From JBCDBW01 sp039182965 (GTDB taxonomy: Bacteria; Verrucomicrobiota; Verrucomicrobiia; Verrucomicrobiales; DEV007): a stretch of 22,567 bases of DNA. The DNA lies in NCBI GenBank assembly GCA_039182965.1, contig JBCDBW010000074.1, positions 1 through 22,567 on the forward strand, read 5' to 3'. Shown in pieces: positions 14,181-22,567 of the stretch. The position numbers and the translations under genes were made by a program. Below the pieces are notes generated by a model. That model was not told where the DNA came from, did no database searches, and saw nothing but the letters and a program-made list of their open reading frames with translations. Position 1 is the first letter of the stretch; each line of letters opens with the position of its first letter.

Positions 14181-14208
14181 TTGATTCGGATCGTTACATC
14201 TAGATAAT
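14181..14208 (+). promoter_or_regulatory. recN: Candidate recN promoter
   Basis: TTGATT (14181-14186) and GATAAT (14203-14208) are 16 bp apart and resemble sigma70 -35 and -10 boxes. Transcription would start about 20 bases before the recN ATG. No LexA-type palindrome is visible in the 55-bp gap. Confidence 0.45.
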
Positions 14209-14232
14209 AGCACGGGTCAGAGACGGTATGGG

Positions 14233-15900
14233 ATGCTCACGTTATTGAAAATCAGGAATCTTGCCTTGGTAGAGGAGTTGGAGTGGGATGTGGGGAGCGG
14301 GTTGGTTGGGGTGACGGGGGAGACGGGAGCGGGTAAGTCGGTGATTATCGGGGCGTTAAGGTTAATTTTGGGGGAGCGAGCGGATCGGAGCTTAATTCGG
14401 ACGGGCGAGGAATCTTGCACTGTGGAAGCGAATTTTCGAGTGACGAACGAAGCGGACGTGAACGAGTATTTGGGGGAACATGGATTTGAGCTCTGTGAAG
14501 AAGGGGAGTTGGTCATCAAGCGGGTGATTGGTGGGGGCGGCGGCAACAGGCAATTTGTGAACTGTTCGCCGGCGACCTTGAGCGTGCTCAAAGGATTAGG
14601 AAACATGTTAGTTGACTTGCATGGTCCGCACGACCATCAGAGTCTTTTGTCGCAGGACCGGCAGCTGGCGATGTTGGATTCCTATGCGGGAGCGGAGGCA
14701 GAAGTGGCGGGATACCGGGAGGCTTGGCGAATCTGGGGTGGTTTGGTGGAGGAGCGGGAGGATTTGATGAATGCGGAACGGGCTTCGGCGCGCGAGTTGG
14801 ACTTGCTGAAGTTTCAAGTTGAAGAGATTGATGGAGCGGGTTTGAAGCCCGGGGAAGACGAAGCGCTGGAGGCGCAGTATCGGGTATCGGCGAACGCGAC
14901 GCGGCTCATGGAACTGAGCCGCGGGATCGTCGGGCATCTGTCTGGGGGCGGTGGATCGGTGCTGGATCGATTGACTGATATATCGCGTGATTTAAATGAA
15001 CTGGAGCGATTGGACGGGGCGACGGGGGAGTTGGGAGCGGGTTTTGAGGGGGCGCGTGTGGAACTGGATGAACTGGCTTCGGGTCTGGCGGCGTATGCGG
15101 CGGGTTTGGAGCTTGATCCGGGGGAATTGGCGGAACTGGAGCGTCGGGTGGACCTGATCGAATCCCTGAAGCGTAAGTATGGGAACACTGTGGATGAGGT
15201 GCTTGCATTTGGGGAAGAGGCGCGAGGGAAGCTGGAGAAGATCGAGAATCGGGAGGGTGAGCTGGCGCGGCTCGAGGCGGAAGTGTTAACGGCGCGGGGG
15301 GTATTAGAAGACGCGGGGGGTGTATTGGGAGGGAAGCGGCGGGATGCGGCCCCTCGTTTGGCGAGGGATGTGGCAGATCATCTTCAAGCGTTAGGATTCA
15401 AGCAATCGGTTTTTAGCATTGAGTTAGAGTCGATGTCTGAGCCGGGTGGGCGGGGATTTGAAACCGTGGATTTTCTATTTGGGCCCAACCCGGGGGAACC
15501 GACCAAGCCCTTACGCATTATTGCTTCGAGTGGCGAGATGTCGCGGGTGATGTTGGCGGTAAAGAGCGCCTTGGCGGAACAGGATCCGATTCCGTTGATG
15601 GTTTTTGATGAGATTGACGCGAACGTGGGTGGGGAAGTGGCGCATGCGGTGGGGGCGAAGATGGCGGCATTGGGGGAACGGCACCAGGTGGTATCGATCA
15701 CGCATTTACCGCAAGTGGCGGCAGCGGCGCACTGCCATTATGTGGTACGCAAGGAAGTGAAGAGTTCGCGAACGCGTTCGTTTTTGGATGAAGTGACGGG
15801 GGATTTGCGTGTGGGGGAATTAGCGCGAATGTTGGGGGGCACAGGGGAATCGGAGCGGGCACTTGCGGAAGCGATGCTCGCGGGGGTCGCATCACGATGA
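14233..15900 (+). CDS. recN: DNA repair protein RecN
   Basis: RecN is an SMC-like ATPase that acts in double-strand break repair. The 555-residue product has the N-terminal Walker A VTGETGAGKSVIIGAL (27-42) in a segment that opens LTLLKIRNLALVEELEWDV. Charged coiled-coil regions lie at about residues 155-200 and 270-375. The ABC signature is SSGEMSRVMLAVKSAL near 432-447, and Walker B is LMVFDEIDANVGG near 456-468, followed by ITHLPQVAAAAHCHY. Length is in the normal range. The ATG at 14233 gives the usual start; another ATG five bases upstream is out of frame. Its stop overlaps the start of the giant TPR gene by 4 bp, so the two are likely co-translated. Confidence 0.96.
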   Translation: MLTLLKIRNLALVEELEWDVGSGLVGVTGETGAGKSVIIGALRLILGERADRSLIRTGEESCTVEANFRVTNEADVNEYLGEHGFELCEEGELVIKRVIGGGGGNRQFVNCSPATLSVLKGLGNMLVDLHGPHDHQSLLSQDRQLAMLDSYAGAEAEVAGYREAWRIWGGLVEEREDLMNAERASARELDLLKFQVEEIDGAGLKPGEDEALEAQYRVSANATRLMELSRGIVGHLSGGGGSVLDRLTDISRDLNELERLDGATGELGAGFEGARVELDELASGLAAYAAGLELDPGELAELERRVDLIESLKRKYGNTVDEVLAFGEEARGKLEKIENREGELARLEAEVLTARGVLEDAGGVLGGKRRDAAPRLARDVADHLQALGFKQSVFSIELESMSEPGGRGFETVDFLFGPNPGEPTKPLRIIASSGEMSRVMLAVKSALAEQDPIPLMVFDEIDANVGGEVAHAVGAKMAALGERHQVVSITHLPQVAAAAHCHYVVRKEVKSSRTRSFLDEVTGDLRVGELARMLGGTGESERALAEAMLAGVASR

Positions 15901-18900
15901 CGACAGCTAGCAAACACCGGACAAACTGCTCAGCGTCTTGGCGTTATGGGTTTGTCTATTGGTGTGTTTTGATTGCCGGGGTGGTGATGAGTTTGGGTGG
16001 GGTGATGGGGGAGGAGGCGAACGCGGACTGGAATGAGGCGGACACGCGTCTGGCGAATCAGTATGTGCAGATGCTTTATTCCAAGCCGGATGATCCGCGG
16101 GTATTGGGTTTGCTATGGGATCACTATGAGGCGCATGGGGAGACGGCGTTGTTGTTGGATTTCTTTGAGCAGGCGGCCAGAGCGGAGGATGTCCCGTCGA
16201 TCAGCTGGTATTTGTATGGGGAGCTACTGCGCCGTGGCGGGGACGTGGAGAGTGCGCAGGCTTGGTTTCGGAAGCTGGTCGTGGTGAACGAGTGGGAGGC
16301 GTTGGCCTTAACGGGTTTGGCGCAGTTGGCGTTGGAGACCAATGATGTGGCGGGGGCAGTCGAGCATGTGGAGCGATTGGTGGAATCTCCGGGTCTGACG
16401 GAAGACACGCGGTTGGGGATGTTGGAGAGTTTAGCGAATTTGTATGTGGAGGCGGGCGAATCGGAACGGGCGCTGAGTGCGTGGGAGCGCCTGTTGGAGG
16501 CATCGGTGGGAGATTTGGCGCTGCCTCGTCGGGTGGCGCGCAAGATGATGGCGAGTGGGTATTTTGAGGAAGCAGCGGCGGCATATGAGAAGATGCGCGA
16601 GGGGGCTGATGCGGATGTGCGGATGGAGGTCTTGGTGGAGCTAGCCCGGTTGTATGAGAGCGCGGGAGAATTTGAAAAGGCGGCAGCGGCGCTGGAGGAA
16701 GGTCGCGCAGCGACCCATTTCAAGCATCACCGGCACCAGGATTTTTTAGCGAAGCTGGTGCGTTTGTATGAGAGCGGGGGACGGTTGAGGGAATTGGAAA
16801 AGCGGTTGATGGAGGCGGCGGAAGTGGAAGCGCCATCGGAAGCGGCGTTGCACAGCATGGTGCGCTTTTATGATTTCACGGCATCACCGCTGAAGCGTGA
16901 GGAGTGGCTGAGGCGGATGGTGGAGCGTATGCCGGAGCGGGGGGAGTATCTGGGGGAGTATGTGGAAGTGTTGATGGAGAACGATGAGTATGCGGAGGCG
17001 AAGGCGCAGCTTGAGAGGTTATTGGGTGAGGGCTCGGCGGAGACTTTGGCGATGCGGTTGATGCGCGTGCGGGTGGAATTGCGATTGGAGGGGAGGGATG
17101 CGGGGTCGGCTTTATTGCGTGAGTATTTGGAGGAGAAAGACTTATCGGATGAAGAAATCAGCGATGTCGTGAATTTTGCCGAGGTGCATTATCTTGATGA
17201 TTTGGCGGGGGAGCTCTTGGTTTCTGAGCAGGCGGTATTGGGTGAGGAAGCGGTATTTCGTTTGGCGGAATTGCATTACAGCCGGGGACGACTGAAGGAG
17301 GCGCGGGAGGTTTTGGAGGGGTATGCCGAGGCAGTATCGGGAGAAGGCGAACGTTATGCGCAGCGCTTGGTAAAAGTGGCATCGGTGTATCAGGGCATGG
17401 CTTTGGAAGAAGCGGCTCGTGATTTTTTGGAGAAGGCGGTAACGATCCGGCCTGCGGATGTGGGGTATCGCATGCTGTTGGGAGGTGCTTATGCCGAGAC
17501 GGGGGACATTGATGCGGCGGTGGAGCAATATGAGATGGCGTGGCAGTTGAGCACGGATGCGGAGGGGCGGCTGGAAGCGGATCAGCGCTTGATCAGTCTT
17601 TTGGAATTAGAATCTTTTGAAGATCGTGAAAGCGCTAAAGCGTCGGTGGAGGCAGGGGTGGAATCGAGAGAGAGTCCGTCTCTGCGGCCGTTTTCCGTGC
17701 CGACGGCGGTGCCTAACCAGGGAGAGATGAGTTTTGAGGAGTTGCAGGTACGATTGCAGCAGATGGCGACGGGGATGCCACTGCAGCAGGTGAACGAGGA
17801 GGACCCGCTTGTGAAGTATTTCGTGGTGTTACGGGAAAAGGCGCGGGAAGAGGGAGAAGCGGCGATGTTGTTTCGGGTGGCGTGGTGGGCGCGACGTTTG
17901 GCGCAATCGGGTCGTTTTTATGATTATGCGACGGCGTATGAGATGCTCAGGGGTGAGGGAGCGGAGATGCCGCAGGATGCAGGTGCGGTGGAACTGTTGC
18001 TCGAGGTTGCGGAAGCGACGGGGAACACGGTTTTGCAGGAACGGATGCTGGAGCAATTGATTGCGTGGGGTGGAGAACGGGGATGGGAAGCGATGTTGGA
18101 GCGTGCGAAGCTTCCCTTGACGGAGGAGGGGCATGAGCGGGAAGTGATTGAGATGCTAGACGAGTTGGCGGCGGAGAGAGGGGTGGGATCGAATGTATTG
18201 GAAGAGGTGGCGAGAGTTTATGAGCAGTTGGGGCTCATTGATGTGGCCTTACGGGTGATGGAGCAGGCGTTTGCTGGGGCGAACGCGGCGGAGCGACGGC
18301 GGATGATCGAGGCGTTAACGGCTTTGCATGTCAAAGCCGGCGATATTGAGCAGGCGTTGGATGCGCACACGCGGATGATTGAGGGGGACACGGATATTTT
18401 GGCGCGACGTAAGGCTTTGGCAAGGCAAGTGCGAATGGCCTCGCGGGGAAAGGAGTTGTCTCGGCTGGAGGAGGCCTATCGCGAGCTGACGCGGCGGCAC
18501 CCGCTGGAAGCCTTTTATCCGGAGGCATTGGCGCGTGTTTTGGAGGCAATGGGTCGGTCTTCAGATGCATTTGCGATGGCCAAGAAGGCGTATTATTCCT
18601 CGCGTAGCGAGGATGACGCCTTGCTGGAGCTTTTGCGTCGGCTGGCGGCGGCGACGCGGGATGTGGAAGCGGCGGTTTACTATCAGCGGCAGCTCTTGGC
18701 AAAGACGGATTCGGAGTCGGGGATCGCGGAGTGGCGGAAACTAATTGATATGTTGGAGTTGAACTTTGACGTGGAGGAGGCTGATCGGATTCGGGTGCGA
18801 CTGGAAGGGAAGTTTGGGAATGAGCCTGAGGTCTTGAATGAGTTGGCGCAGCAGTATTTGGGATCGCGGCAGCCGGAGGCGGGGCGACGTTTGTATGAGC

Positions 18901-21900
18901 GGATGGTCAAACTGCGGCCCTGGGATGTGGGCGCGTTATTTACACTGGCGACGCTGCATGAATTTACGGGGAACGAGGAGGAAGCGGCACGCTTGTACTT
19001 GGGAGTGATTGGCCGGGCGGAAGAGAAGGCGCGGCAGGAAGCGGCGGAGGGGGACGTGATCGTGCGTTTGCCTCTGCGTGGATTCAGTCGTGAAGCGCGG
19101 CCGGAGTGGAACAATGGGTTGCGACAACTGGAGGGTTTGGTGACGACCTTGGACACCGTTCGGGTGATTGACAACCGCTTGCGAGTACAGGTAGCGACGC
19201 ATTATTTGGAGTCGGCGCGGCCGGAATTGCAGGCGATACCGGATGAGGCGGCGGTTTTGCGGTTGCGGGCAATCGAACAGCTGGGCGAGTTATTTGAATC
19301 GGATCGTTTCTGTGGGGAGACGCGGCGAGAGTGGGAGCAATATTGGACGGAGCATGAACCGGTGTCGGTGGAAGAAGCCTTTTGGGTGGCCTATTGTGGC
19401 GGAGATTGGGAGCGGGCGTGGGGCTTGCTGGAAGAGGGTCTATTCATGCGACGCGAGGGGGCGGATCGGATGTGGGCGTTTGTGGAGCAGCGGGATTGGC
19501 CGACACGACTGGCGGGTCCACGAGGGCAGGGCTTGACCTTACCGGAGTTTATTTCGCAGGACTTCATTTATTGTCTTTATGGCGCACGCATGGGGCGGAT
19601 TGAAGAATTGATCTCATGGGTGGAGGGATCTGAGGGAGAGTATGGGGTTCGGCGGAATCGGGCGATGTGGTTGTTGACGGCGGTCTATGCCTTAGGGCGA
19701 ACGGGCGAGCATTTTGTTTCGGACGAAGAATTGAGAATGCTGATGGGTAGTGATGTCCTAAAGGGAGAACAGTCTTCGATTTATCATCTAGTGCAACAGC
19801 TGCGACAGGCGGGACAGGATGGCGAGGCATACCGGTTAGCGACAGCTGCTTTGGGAGAGCACTCCCGATTCGGGGAGCAATACTACTATCTGATGGGTGA
19901 GTTGGCGCGGGCGGCGGGGGACGAGCGTGGGGAGGAGCGATATTTTGAAATGGCAATGCGGGAAATGGAGCCGAGCCACCATGAGTATTGGCGGCCGGTG
20001 CAGGAGCTTGCGGGTGTTCAGGAATCCGACGTGGACCGGCGGCGTTTGATCAGCAGGGCACTTGATCGGGTGTCGCAGGCGACACCGGACGGGAACGTCG
20101 AGATGGTGCGGGGACATTTGTTGCGTCTAGCGGGGGATCGCGTGGGGGCGTCTGAAGCGATTGGGCGATTAGTTGACATCCAACTGGGGCGTTCTCGGGG
20201 GATGGATCGGAGCGCGGTGTTAACGGGTGCGGGGAGTGCGACGGTTTGGTCTCGAATGTTGAATTATGCGAGTCGCGCGAGGATGACAGGTTTGGCGGAA
20301 GAGGCGCGGGCGCCCTTCTCCGAGGCATTAGGGGAGTATGAATTGCTGGCGCCGAGGACGGAGGAAGCGGCGGAGCGGTTTCATCAGTTTTTGCAATATC
20401 AGCTGATGTGGGAGTTTGAGGGTTTAACCTATCCTGCGCGGCGGTCTTTATTGCGATCTTATCTTGCATTGTTAGGTGAGCGATCGGGTCGGCAAGGATT
20501 TGCCAGAATCCTAACAATAAATGATTTTTTTAGGGATACCATTGTATTGTATGAGGGACTATTGGATTCTTATCCGGACGACAATGATGTTGCCCGGAAC
20601 TTCTTTGATGCGTGTCAGCGGAGCCATGATTATGAGCCGGCTTTGGCGTATCTGGAGCGCATTCGGGAGGGGCAAACGCCGAAGCCGGAGGGGATGCAGG
20701 ACGAGTATCTTGTGCGGCAGCACTCCTACTTTTTATGGTTAGCCAAGGACGTGCCGGGACTCCGTTTGGAGGCGGATCGTCATTTGGCGCAAGTGCCCCA
20801 TATTTCCGTTGAGGGGCGCTGGTATCACACGAAGCTGGCGTCTCTCTTGATGGATATGGGTGATTACGAGGGGGCGTTGGCGGTTTATGAGGAGATTGAC
20901 GACCTGCTTCACAAGAGCATCAAGGTGCTGGAGCCACATGCATTGGTTTTGAGGGAGTTGGGTCGATTGGAGGAAGCAGCAGTGGTATTGGAGCGGGTCA
21001 ATTTAAACGGCAATGTGCCGTCGGCAGAGCGCGTGGCGATTCGCGAATTGGCGGCGTTGTATGGGAAAATGGAGAAGCGGGATGACTTGATGGAATTGGC
21101 CGGTCGAGCGATTGACTCGGGCAGCGACGAAGTGATCATTGCTGTAGCGGAATCGATGGCGGAGGCCGAAATGCGAGGCGAGGCAATGGATTTGATATTG
21201 TTAGGTTCCCGTCGTCTCAAGAGTGATGGTGAGCGGACCCGCCTTTTGTTGGAACTAATGGCCCGCATAGTGGCAGGTGAAGAGAGGGAGGGAGGGAAGG
21301 ATTGGGGATCACTTTTGGAAACGGTGTTTGCTTGTGGTGTGGCGAATGAGGAAGAGAATCGGCGCCGTCTCCTTGAGATTTTGCGGGGTGGTGGTGAGCG
21401 GGTTCCCGAAGAGTGGAAGCAATTTCTCGCGAACGGCGACGGGGGAGCGGGGTTAATGGCATCGGTGTGTCGTCTGGAGTTGGCTATGGCGACTGGCGAG
21501 GCCGATGTGGAAGCCATGGTGGAAGAGTTCCGGGGTGTGCAGTCCTCGGAGGATGCGGATTACGTGCGATTGGCGATTGAAGCCAGTCTGGAGCATGGTC
21601 GGCCCGTGGTAGCCAAGGATTTGCTGGAGATCTTGAGGGCGGCACAGCCATCGCTCTATTCGCATGCCGAGGAATCGATCGCTGTGCACGCCGCGTTGGA
21701 GGATGAGGCGGGATTGGCTTTGATCTTTCAGGACTTGTTAAGGGATGGGATTGAAGAGGGGGTGCGAGGTCGGACGACGATGCTGGTGGAGCGTGGCGAA
21801 CTGGCGGGGGCATTTGCGAATGCCGGTCAAGTAGAGCGTGCGCTCCGTTTGTATGAGCACTACAGTTCGCAGCCTCTAACGATGCGGCGGGAGGATCGTG

Positions 21901-22163
21901 AGTTCTATGAGAATTATGCGAGGCTATTGGTGCGCGAAAGGCGGTATTTCGATGCGGAGCGAGTGATCCGCCGCGGGATGCGGAAGAATGTGGAGTTTGA
22001 CGTGGCCGTGTTGATTGAATTGTATGAGCGCTGGGGCAAGCTGGGGCAAGTGGAGCGGGAGTTGAACAAATTCAAACTGAGTTCGGGTTTGCGGAAAAAG
22101 GTTGAATTTATGGCGATAGCGAGAGAGCGTGATCATGAATCTGTCGTCATCAAGGATCGCTAG
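15897..22163 (+). CDS. Giant exported TPR-repeat protein
   Basis: This 2088-residue protein is not recognised beyond its repeats. The N-terminus has basic residues and a hydrophobic core (about 17-37) ending GGVMGEEANADW, a probable signal peptide, so the protein is likely periplasmic. Most of the rest is alpha-helical repeats of TPR type, clearest at about 179 (LANLYVEAGESERALSAWER), 246 (LVELARLYESAGEFEKAAAA), 528 (LGGAYAETGDIDAAVEQYEM), 771, 808, 875, 983-1038, 1645 (LASLLMDMGDYEGALAVYEE), 1681 and 1967. A Ser/Pro-containing linker near 575-615 separates an N-terminal solenoid from the rest, and about 1060-1600 is less regular. It overlaps recN by 4 bp (ATGA) and is followed 36 bp later by a lipoprotein gene. 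A scaffold or cell-envelope role is inferred from architecture; no catalytic motif was seen. Confidence 0.92.
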   Translation: MTTASKHRTNCSASWRYGFVYWCVLIAGVVMSLGGVMGEEANADWNEADTRLANQYVQMLYSKPDDPRVLGLLWDHYEAHGETALLLDFFEQAARAEDVPSISWYLYGELLRRGGDVESAQAWFRKLVVVNEWEALALTGLAQLALETNDVAGAVEHVERLVESPGLTEDTRLGMLESLANLYVEAGESERALSAWERLLEASVGDLALPRRVARKMMASGYFEEAAAAYEKMREGADADVRMEVLVELARLYESAGEFEKAAAALEEGRAATHFKHHRHQDFLAKLVRLYESGGRLRELEKRLMEAAEVEAPSEAALHSMVRFYDFTASPLKREEWLRRMVERMPERGEYLGEYVEVLMENDEYAEAKAQLERLLGEGSAETLAMRLMRVRVELRLEGRDAGSALLREYLEEKDLSDEEISDVVNFAEVHYLDDLAGELLVSEQAVLGEEAVFRLAELHYSRGRLKEAREVLEGYAEAVSGEGERYAQRLVKVASVYQGMALEEAARDFLEKAVTIRPADVGYRMLLGGAYAETGDIDAAVEQYEMAWQLSTDAEGRLEADQRLISLLELESFEDRESAKASVEAGVESRESPSLRPFSVPTAVPNQGEMSFEELQVRLQQMATGMPLQQVNEEDPLVKYFVVLREKAREEGEAAMLFRVAWWARRLAQSGRFYDYATAYEMLRGEGAEMPQDAGAVELLLEVAEATGNTVLQERMLEQLIAWGGERGWEAMLERAKLPLTEEGHEREVIEMLDELAAERGVGSNVLEEVARVYEQLGLIDVALRVMEQAFAGANAAERRRMIEALTALHVKAGDIEQALDAHTRMIEGDTDILARRKALARQVRMASRGKELSRLEEAYRELTRRHPLEAFYPEALARVLEAMGRSSDAFAMAKKAYYSSRSEDDALLELLRRLAAATRDVEAAVYYQRQLLAKTDSESGIAEWRKLIDMLELNFDVEEADRIRVRLEGKFGNEPEVLNELAQQYLGSRQPEAGRRLYERMVKLRPWDVGALFTLATLHEFTGNEEEAARLYLGVIGRAEEKARQEAAEGDVIVRLPLRGFSREARPEWNNGLRQLEGLVTTLDTVRVIDNRLRVQVATHYLESARPELQAIPDEAAVLRLRAIEQLGELFESDRFCGETRREWEQYWTEHEPVSVEEAFWVAYCGGDWERAWGLLEEGLFMRREGADRMWAFVEQRDWPTRLAGPRGQGLTLPEFISQDFIYCLYGARMGRIEELISWVEGSEGEYGVRRNRAMWLLTAVYALGRTGEHFVSDEELRMLMGSDVLKGEQSSIYHLVQQLRQAGQDGEAYRLATAALGEHSRFGEQYYYLMGELARAAGDERGEERYFEMAMREMEPSHHEYWRPVQELAGVQESDVDRRRLISRALDRVSQATPDGNVEMVRGHLLRLAGDRVGASEAIGRLVDIQLGRSRGMDRSAVLTGAGSATVWSRMLNYASRARMTGLAEEARAPFSEALGEYELLAPRTEEAAERFHQFLQYQLMWEFEGLTYPARRSLLRSYLALLGERSGRQGFARILTINDFFRDTIVLYEGLLDSYPDDNDVARNFFDACQRSHDYEPALAYLERIREGQTPKPEGMQDEYLVRQHSYFLWLAKDVPGLRLEADRHLAQVPHISVEGRWYHTKLASLLMDMGDYEGALAVYEEIDDLLHKSIKVLEPHALVLRELGRLEEAAVVLERVNLNGNVPSAERVAIRELAALYGKMEKRDDLMELAGRAIDSGSDEVIIAVAESMAEAEMRGEAMDLILLGSRRLKSDGERTRLLLELMARIVAGEEREGGKDWGSLLETVFACGVANEEENRRRLLEILRGGGERVPEEWKQFLANGDGGAGLMASVCRLELAMATGEADVEAMVEEFRGVQSSEDADYVRLAIEASLEHGRPVVAKDLLEILRAAQPSLYSHAEESIAVHAALEDEAGLALIFQDLLRDGIEEGVRGRTTMLVERGELAGAFANAGQVERALRLYEHYSSQPLTMRREDREFYENYARLLVRERRYFDAERVIRRGMRKNVEFDVAVLIELYERWGKLGQVERELNKFKLSSGLRKKVEFMAIARERDHESVVIKDR

Positions 22164-22199
22164 GTCGAGCTCTTGAGATTGCGGGTCGATAGGTCTCTC

Positions 22200-22567
22200 A
22201 TGCATTTTTCAAAGGCGATTGGTGTTTATGTTAGTGTCGTGTTTGTGGCGGCAGCGATTTCCGGGTGCCAGTCGAAGCAGACGACTGGCAAGAAGCGCAG
22301 TTTTGATCCTTTGCTGGACAAGTTTGCTTCCAATTTTGAGGTGGGGGAAGAAGGATACATGGTGAGCGATGAGCGCAGTGAATATGAAGCGCGGGGCGTG
22401 CAGCGGCTTGGAGAGCTGGGGACGAAGCGGTATGAGGCTCCATCAAGAAAGGGGCGCGGGTTTAGCGGGTCTAATCGATATGAAGCGGGAACTTTTGATG
22501 GAGCCCGGGAGCAGGCATTCGATGGGGTGACGCCCGTTTTCGGGACATCGGAGTCGGGTTTGGGCCG
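22200..22567 (+). CDS. Putative lipoprotein, N-terminal part
   Basis: The frame is open from the ATG at 22200 to the window edge (122 codons, incomplete). The first residues are MHFSKAIGVYVSVVFVAAAISGCQSKQ: a short basic start, a hydrophobic core and the lipobox AISGC, with Cys23 as the likely lipidated residue. The mature part is highly polar and low in complexity, rich in Arg, Gly, Glu and Ser, with repeated RYEA (positions near 79 and 92). No family was recognised. It follows the giant TPR gene by 36 bp on the same strand and may belong to the same transcript; both products would be exported. Confidence 0.78.
   Translation, partial: MHFSKAIGVYVSVVFVAAAISGCQSKQTTGKKRSFDPLLDKFASNFEVGEEGYMVSDERSEYEARGVQRLGELGTKRYEAPSRKGRGFSGSNRYEAGTFDGAREQAFDGVTPVFGTSESGLG

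Noticed and set aside
14178..14232. SOS control of recN
   Set aside because: No LexA-type palindrome is visible in the short gap, although recN is often an SOS gene in other bacteria.
1..22567. CRISPR array, insertion sequence, prophage or toxin-antitoxin pair
   Set aside because: No regularly spaced repeats, transposase, integrase or phage genes were seen, and the RHH gene has no toxin neighbour.

Overview
The window most likely comes from a member of the Verrucomicrobiota, perhaps an Opitutae-type lineage. This is inferred from gene families and is not proven. The pointers are a TIGR03790-family protein, a DUF2851 protein, a DUF6580 membrane protein, a very large exported TPR protein fused by a start/stop overlap to recN, and a recA operator that fits the LexA motif described for this phylum. 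The sequence is GC-rich. The + strand carries more G than C almost throughout, even where genes lie on the - strand, so the skew looks replicational rather than only transcriptional. No rRNA, tRNA, CRISPR array, insertion sequence or phage gene was seen. This is mostly chromosomal core sequence.

Layout. (1) 1-2298, - strand: the pyruvate dehydrogenase genes pdhA-pdhB-pdhC, with pdhC cut by the window edge. (2) 2408-3007, - strand: a DUF6580 membrane protein. (3) 3008-3370: a very G-rich intergenic stretch with an octamer repeat, a potential G-quadruplex and a parS-like ParB site. (4) 3371-5233, +: mnmG (gidA), carrying a second, identical 16-bp parS-like site inside its coding sequence. A degenerate third copy follows the gene. 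(5) 5354-6954, -: ribD, translationally coupled to a HAD-family phosphatase. (6) 7028-8029, +: a lone GspF/PilC-like inner-membrane protein. (7) 8357-9595, +: recA behind a LexA-type operator and ahead of a strong terminator. (8) 9978-10217, +: a small ribbon-helix-helix protein in an AT-rich pocket. (9) 10227-14177, -: a cluster of metallo-beta-lactamase-fold hydrolase, TIGR03790 protein and DUF2851 protein. (10) 14233 to the end, +: recN, a 2088-residue exported TPR protein overlapping recN by 4 bp, and the start of a lipoprotein.

How the parts may work together. PdhA, PdhB and PdhC build the pyruvate dehydrogenase complex. RibD catalyses two steps of riboflavin synthesis, and the coupled HAD phosphatase is a reasonable candidate for the dephosphorylation step that follows RibD. 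RecA and RecN are both DNA-repair proteins, but a LexA-like operator is visible only at recA. The paired parS-like sites around mnmG suggest a ParB-binding centromere region, and so possibly closeness to the replication origin; parA, parB and rsmG are not in the window. The recN/TPR/lipoprotein arrangement and the ribD/HAD pair are the parts most likely to reward follow-up.
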